A stretch of DNA of 9,558 nucleotides from Chryseobacterium sp. (GTDB lineage Bacteria; Bacteroidota; Bacteroidia; Flavobacteriales; Weeksellaceae). Made by a program: the position numbers and the translations under genes. The stretch covers positions 1-9,558 of the forward strand of contig JAGNPP010000080.1 in NCBI GenBank assembly GCA_017989575.1, in the 5' to 3' direction. The notes beneath the pieces are model-generated. The model was not told where the DNA came from. It was given only the letters and a program-made list of their open reading frames with translations, and did no database searches. Positions 6,628-9,558 of the stretch are shown here, piece by piece. The stretch's first letter is position 1, and each line of letters starts with the position of its first letter.

Positions 6628-7359
6628 ATGAAATGCGCCATCATAACAGGAGGTTCCAGAGGAATTGGTAGAGCCATTTGCCTGAAACTTGCCGAAGAAA
6701 AAAATTATCATCTTCTCATTAATTATACTTCCAACGAAGCTTTAGCCAACGAAACTTTGGAGAAAGTCAAAGAATTGGGAACAACTGGAGAAATCCTGAA
6801 ATTTGATGTTTCTAATGCGGAAGAAACAACAAATGTTTTGACAGATTGGCAAGATAAAAATCCAGACGCCATCGTAGAAGTCATCATCAACAACGCCGGA
6901 ATCACCAGAGACGGACTTTTTATGTGGATGAAATATGAGGATTGGAACAACGTCATCAACACCAGTTTGAATGGATTTTTCAATGTGACCAATTTTTTCA
7001 TTCAGAAATTATTGAGAAACAAATACGGCAGAATCATCAATATGGTTTCCGTTTCCGGCGCGAAAGGAACTGCGGGGCAAACCAATTATTCCGCCGCAAA
7101 AGCTGGTGTCATTGGTGCAACAAAAGCATTAGCTCAGGAAATTGCAAAACGAAATATCACTGTAAACGCAGTCGCACCAGGATTTATAAAAACTGATATG
7201 ACTGCAGATTTTGATGAAGCAGAATTAAAAGCAATGATTCCCGCAAATCGATTTGGCGAAGCAGAAGAAGTGGCGGATTTGGTTGCATTTTTAGCTTCAA
7301 AAAAATCATCCTACATCACTGGCGAAGTCATCAACATCAACGGCGGAATTTATTCATAA
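6628..7359 (+). CDS. FabG-type 3-oxoacyl-ACP reductase (SDR)
   Basis: A 243-residue classical short-chain dehydrogenase/reductase that would reduce the beta-keto group on the growing ACP-bound polyene with NAD(P)H. Seen: the Rossmann motif TGGSRGIG (7-14), NNAG (88-91), the catalytic Ser141 in MVSVSG, Tyr154 and Lys158 in YSAAK, and the C-terminal TGEVININGG (231-240). All of these and the length are typical of FabG. One oddity: the catalytic Asn that sits in the ETNL or DTNL segment of FabG is Ser113 here (NTSLNGFF; codon AGT). It lies 18 bases after the ammonia-lyase stop and is followed by the ketosynthase gene, so it is probably a pathway-dedicated paralogue rather than the housekeeping reductase. 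The role in polyene building is inferred from neighbours. Confidence 0.88.
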   Translation: MKCAIITGGSRGIGRAICLKLAEEKNYHLLINYTSNEALANETLEKVKELGTTGEILKFDVSNAEETTNVLTDWQDKNPDAIVEVIINNAGITRDGLFMWMKYEDWNNVINTSLNGFFNVTNFFIQKLLRNKYGRIINMVSVSGAKGTAGQTNYSAAKAGVIGATKALAQEIAKRNITVNAVAPGFIKTDMTADFDEAELKAMIPANRFGEAEEVADLVAFLASKKSSYITGEVININGGIYS

Positions 7360-7363
7360 AATC

Positions 7364-7427
7364 AGGTTGTAGATTTTGGGTAATAGTGATAACTGCAACC
7401 TAAAAACCTACAACCTACAACCTAATT
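7364..7427 (+). repeat. Period-7 CCTAnnn array with an upstream inverted copy
   Basis: In the 72-base spacer between fabG and the ketosynthase gene, CCTAAAAA (one base long), CCTACAA, CCTACAA and CCTAATT run head to tail (7399-7427) and end 4 bases before the ATG. AGGTTGTAG (7364-7372) is the exact reverse complement of CTACAACCT, which occurs twice in the array (7408-7416 and 7415-7423), so a 9-bp stem with two alternative pairings is possible. No T run follows, so it is not a plain terminator. Confidence 0.7.
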
Positions 7428-7431
7428 TAAA

Positions 7432-8652
7432 ATGGAAAACAGAGTTGTCATCACCGGAATCGGCATTTATTCCTGCATTGGGATTTCTTTGGAAGAAGTC
7501 AAAAACTCTTTGTACGAAGGCAAATCCGGAATTATTCTCGATCAAGAAAGAAAAGAATTTGGTTACAGATCTGGTTTGACAGGCTTTGTTCCGAAGCCAG
7601 ATTTAAAAAATCTACTCAGTCGCCGACAAAGAATTTCGATGGGCGAAGAAAGCGAATATGCTTATATGGCAACCATCGACGCTTTAAAATACGCTGGAAT
7701 TTCACAAGAATTTATCGACGAAAACGAAGTCGGAATTTTGTACGGAAACGACAGTGTTTCTCAGGCCGTTGTAGAAGCCATCGATATTGTTCGTGAAAAA
7801 AAGGACACACAATTGATGGGTTCTGGAGCCATTTTCAAATCGATGAATTCTACGGTAACGATGAATCTCGCAACGATTTTCAAACTTCGTGGTATCAATA
7901 TGACGATTAGCGCAGCTTGTGCAAGTGGTTCACATTCATTAGGTTTAGGATATTTGATGATTAAAAATGGTTTGCAAGACACTGTGATTTGTGGCGGTGC
8001 GCAAGAAACCAACAAATTTTCAATGGCAAGTTTCGACGGATTGGGCGTTTTCTCAGCTCGCGAAGATGAACCAACAAAAGCTTCCCGACCATTTGATAAA
8101 GGCAGAGATGGACTCATTCCAAGTGGAGGAGGAGCAACTTTAATTTTAGAAAGCTACGAATCTGCAGTCAAAAGAGGCGCGCCAATTATTGCGGAAGTTC
8201 TCGGTTATGGATTTTCTTCCAACGGCGGACATATTTCCACACCCAATATCGATGGACCTGCGATTGCGATGGAAAGAGCTTTAAAAATGTCTGGCTTAAA
8301 ACCAGATGACATCAATTATATCAATGCGCACGCGACTTCCACACCAATTGGTGATGCGAATGAAGCGCAGGCAATTCATAAAATATTCGGAAACAAAATT
8401 CCGGTAAGTTCCACAAAATCAATGACAGGACACGAATGTTGGATGGCTGGCGCAAGCGAAGTCATCTATTCGATTCTGATGATGCAAAACGATTTCGTGG
8501 CACCAAACATCAATCTGGAAAATCCGGACGACGATGCAAAAAAGATAAATCTAATCACGGAAACAAAAAATCAAAAAATTGACGTATTTTTGTCGAATTC
8601 TTTCGGATTTGGAGGAACCAATTCTGCATTAATTGTCAAAAAATTTGTTTAA
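7432..8652 (+). CDS. Beta-ketoacyl-ACP synthase (FabF/FabB-like)
   Basis: A 406-residue thiolase-fold condensing enzyme that extends an ACP-bound acyl chain with malonyl-ACP. Seen: active-site Cys163 in SAACASGSHS (160-169), His300 in NAHATSTPIGD (298-308), Lys329 and His334 in STKSMTGH (327-334), and the C-terminal glycine-rich loop NSFGFGGTNS (389-398). The Cys-His-His triad with Lys is complete, so it should be a catalytic ketosynthase and not a chain-length factor. After the second His the sequence is ECWMAGASE, where FabB or FabF usually have a small-residue stretch such as SLGAAG; this is unusual in bulk and may shape the acyl pocket. It follows fabG by 72 bases holding a repeat and is followed by the ACP gene after 7 bases. 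I infer polyene elongation from a coumaroyl-type starter; a general fatty-acid role is less likely in this context. Confidence 0.88.
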   Translation: MENRVVITGIGIYSCIGISLEEVKNSLYEGKSGIILDQERKEFGYRSGLTGFVPKPDLKNLLSRRQRISMGEESEYAYMATIDALKYAGISQEFIDENEVGILYGNDSVSQAVVEAIDIVREKKDTQLMGSGAIFKSMNSTVTMNLATIFKLRGINMTISAACASGSHSLGLGYLMIKNGLQDTVICGGAQETNKFSMASFDGLGVFSAREDEPTKASRPFDKGRDGLIPSGGGATLILESYESAVKRGAPIIAEVLGYGFSSNGGHISTPNIDGPAIAMERALKMSGLKPDDINYINAHATSTPIGDANEAQAIHKIFGNKIPVSSTKSMTGHECWMAGASEVIYSILMMQNDFVAPNINLENPDDDAKKINLITETKNQKIDVFLSNSFGFGGTNSALIVKKFV

Positions 8653-8659
8653 AAACACT

Positions 8660-8914
8660 ATGGATAGAGATAAAATTGTTGCGATTGTTGATAACTTTCT
8701 TGTCAACGAGTTCGAAGTTGATCGCGATGATATTGTGAATGATGCTAATTTCAAAACGACCTTAGGTTTGGATAGCCTAGATTATATCGATATGGTCGTG
8801 ATTATCGAGTCTAATTTCGGTGTGAAATTAGGCGAGGCAGATTTCAAACAAATGGTCACTTTCGATGATTTTTACGATGCAATTGAAAATAAGATTGCCG
8901 AAAAAACCGCATAA
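8660..8914 (+). CDS. Acyl carrier protein
   Basis: An 84-residue small acidic carrier protein. The 4'-phosphopantetheine site is Ser39 in GLDSLDYIDM, the family's DSL motif, placed before helix II as usual; acidic residues follow as expected for contact with partner enzymes. The ATG at 8660 is preferred over an in-frame TTG at 8633, which would overlap the ketosynthase gene by 20 bases and add a Lys/Asn-rich tail not typical of ACPs. The gap to the ketosynthase stop is 7 bases, which suggests translational coupling and a matched pair. The sequence differs from a housekeeping AcpP core (DSLDTVEL) by having DSLDYIDM, so it is probably dedicated to the polyene. It likely carries the aryl starter, the growing chain, or both. 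Confidence 0.92.
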   Translation: MDRDKIVAIVDNFLVNEFEVDRDDIVNDANFKTTLGLDSLDYIDMVVIIESNFGVKLGEADFKQMVTFDDFYDAIENKIAEKTA

Positions 8915-8932
8915 TTATTACAGCATTTTTAG

Positions 8933-8967
8933 TCTAATGTCTAGCATCTAAAGTCTAACATCTGAAC
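8933..8967 (+). repeat. Five-unit heptanucleotide tandem array, TCTAnnn
   Basis: Five exact 7-base units follow each other without gaps: TCTAATG, TCTAGCA, TCTAAAG, TCTAACA and TCTGAAC. The array fills most of the 54-base spacer between the ACP stop and the acyltransferase ATG, and ends one base before that ATG. The first three bases of each unit are constant and the last three vary. It is not coding in any evident way and no terminator structure is seen. Confidence 0.75.
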
Positions 8968-8968
8968 T

Positions 8969-9558
8969 ATGAACAAATGGAAAGGCAGATCCAAAGGAAC
9001 GATATTAGGCTACCGGATTTTCGTTTGGTGCATCAAGAATATCGGAATCCGAAGTTCATATTTCGTCCTTTATTTCGTTGCAACTTACTACTTCATTTTC
9101 GAGAAGAAAAGCAACCAATATATTTCTTATTATTTTAAAAACAGACTGAATTTCAGTGCTTTAAAAACTAAATTGTCCGTTTTCAGAAGCTACTTCGTTT
9201 TCGGTAAAGTTTTGATTGATAAAACCGCCATTTCTGTAGGATTAAGAAATCGATTCACGTACGAATTCGACGGCATTGAGAATATCAAAAACCTTCTCGC
9301 CGAGAAAAAAGGTGGCGTGCTCATCAGCGCACACATCGGAAATTTCGAAATTGCTGAACATTTTTTTGCCGACATCGACTTTGATGCTCAGATTAATTTA
9401 GTCACAACAGACCAGGAAGTGACGGCCATCAGAGAATATATGGAAAGCATTTCCGTCAAGAAAAGCAACATCAAATTCATTTTTGTGAAGGACGATATGT
9501 CGCACATTTTCAGAATCAACGAAGCTTTGTCCAACAACGAACTCATTTGTTTCACAGG
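8969..9558 (+). CDS. LpxL/HtrB-like acyltransferase (partial, runs off right edge)
   Basis: The first 196 complete codons from the ATG at 8969 stay open to the end of the window. The protein resembles lipid A late acyltransferases of the LpxL/HtrB type: a hydrophobic N-terminal segment (about 29-44, RSSYFVLYFVATYYFI) for inner-membrane anchoring, then GGVLISAHIGNFEIAE (115-130) with the HX4E catalytic motif, His122 and Glu127. The family normally has about 290-300 residues, so roughly a third is missing on the right. Relatives occur in aryl-polyene and flexirubin clusters, where they are thought to move the finished aryl-polyene acyl group from its carrier to a lipid or resorcinol partner. 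Here it follows the ACP gene by 54 bases made mostly of a heptamer array. A lipid A or ornithine-lipid role is possible, but the context favours the pigment pathway. The start codon is the first ATG after the array. Confidence 0.82.
   Translation, partial: MNKWKGRSKGTILGYRIFVWCIKNIGIRSSYFVLYFVATYYFIFEKKSNQYISYYFKNRLNFSALKTKLSVFRSYFVFGKVLIDKTAISVGLRNRFTYEFDGIENIKNLLAEKKGGVLISAHIGNFEIAEHFFADIDFDAQINLVTTDQEVTAIREYMESISVKKSNIKFIFVKDDMSHIFRINEALSNNELICFT

Noticed and set aside
7376..7579. 67-codon plus-strand frame starting in the fabG-ketosynthase spacer
   Set aside because: It overlaps the strongly supported ketosynthase start in another frame and part of it is the heptamer repeat read as codons.
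8633..8659. TTG start extending the ACP by 9 residues into the ketosynthase gene
   Set aside because: ACP length and N-terminus fit the ATG at 8660, which lies 7 bases after the ketosynthase stop; the extension MSKNLFKNT is not ACP-like.
7399..8967. Heptamer arrays as CRISPR repeats or transposon ends
   Set aside because: Units are 7 bases with no unique spacers, no cas genes or transposase are in the window, and no target-site duplication flanks them.

Overview
The window is low-GC DNA from a member of the Bacteroidota, most likely a Chryseobacterium- or Flavobacterium-like flavobacterium. The grounds are promoters that fit the Bacteroidota -7 consensus TAnnTTTG, weak or absent Shine-Dalgarno sequences, a signal peptide ending in FAQN, and an ammonia-lyase that closely resembles, from memory, the Flavobacterium johnsoniae tyrosine ammonia-lyase. 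The exact genus is an inference.

Layout: (1) 1-1632, minus strand: the N-terminal 544 codons of isoleucyl-tRNA synthetase, running off the left edge. (2) 1633-1798: divergent promoter region. (3) 1799-3718, plus strand: a PaaK-like adenylate-forming ligase and a small secreted protein of unknown function, ending at a strong stem-loop terminator (3726-3756). (4) 3755-4999, minus strand: an FAD-dependent halogenase-like oxidoreductase, convergent with the previous pair. (5) 5000-5091: a short divergent spacer with two overlapping promoters facing each other. (6) 5092 to the right edge, plus strand: tyrosine/histidine ammonia-lyase, FabG-type reductase, ketoacyl-ACP synthase, acyl carrier protein and the start of an LpxL/HtrB-like acyltransferase, in one probable operon.

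Items 3-6 read as the starter half of a flexirubin / aryl-polyene pigment locus. The ammonia-lyase would make 4-coumarate from tyrosine. The ligase would activate it and load it on an ACP. The ketosynthase and FabG, with a dehydratase not in the window, would extend it into a conjugated polyene. The halogenase could chlorinate the phenol ring, and the acyltransferase could esterify or export-couple the finished acyl chain. The pathway type is known, so the locus itself is not a new system. The dialkylresorcinol genes, dehydratase and second ketosynthase are not visible and presumably lie to the right.

The less expected details are: an IleS whose HIGH signature is exchanged to GIHH and which lacks both Cys pairs of its first zinc site; a FabG whose catalytic Asn position is Ser; overlapping face-to-face promoters between the halogenase and lyase genes; and two different period-7 tandem arrays placed directly before start codons inside the operon. 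No mobile element, CRISPR array, rRNA or tRNA was seen.
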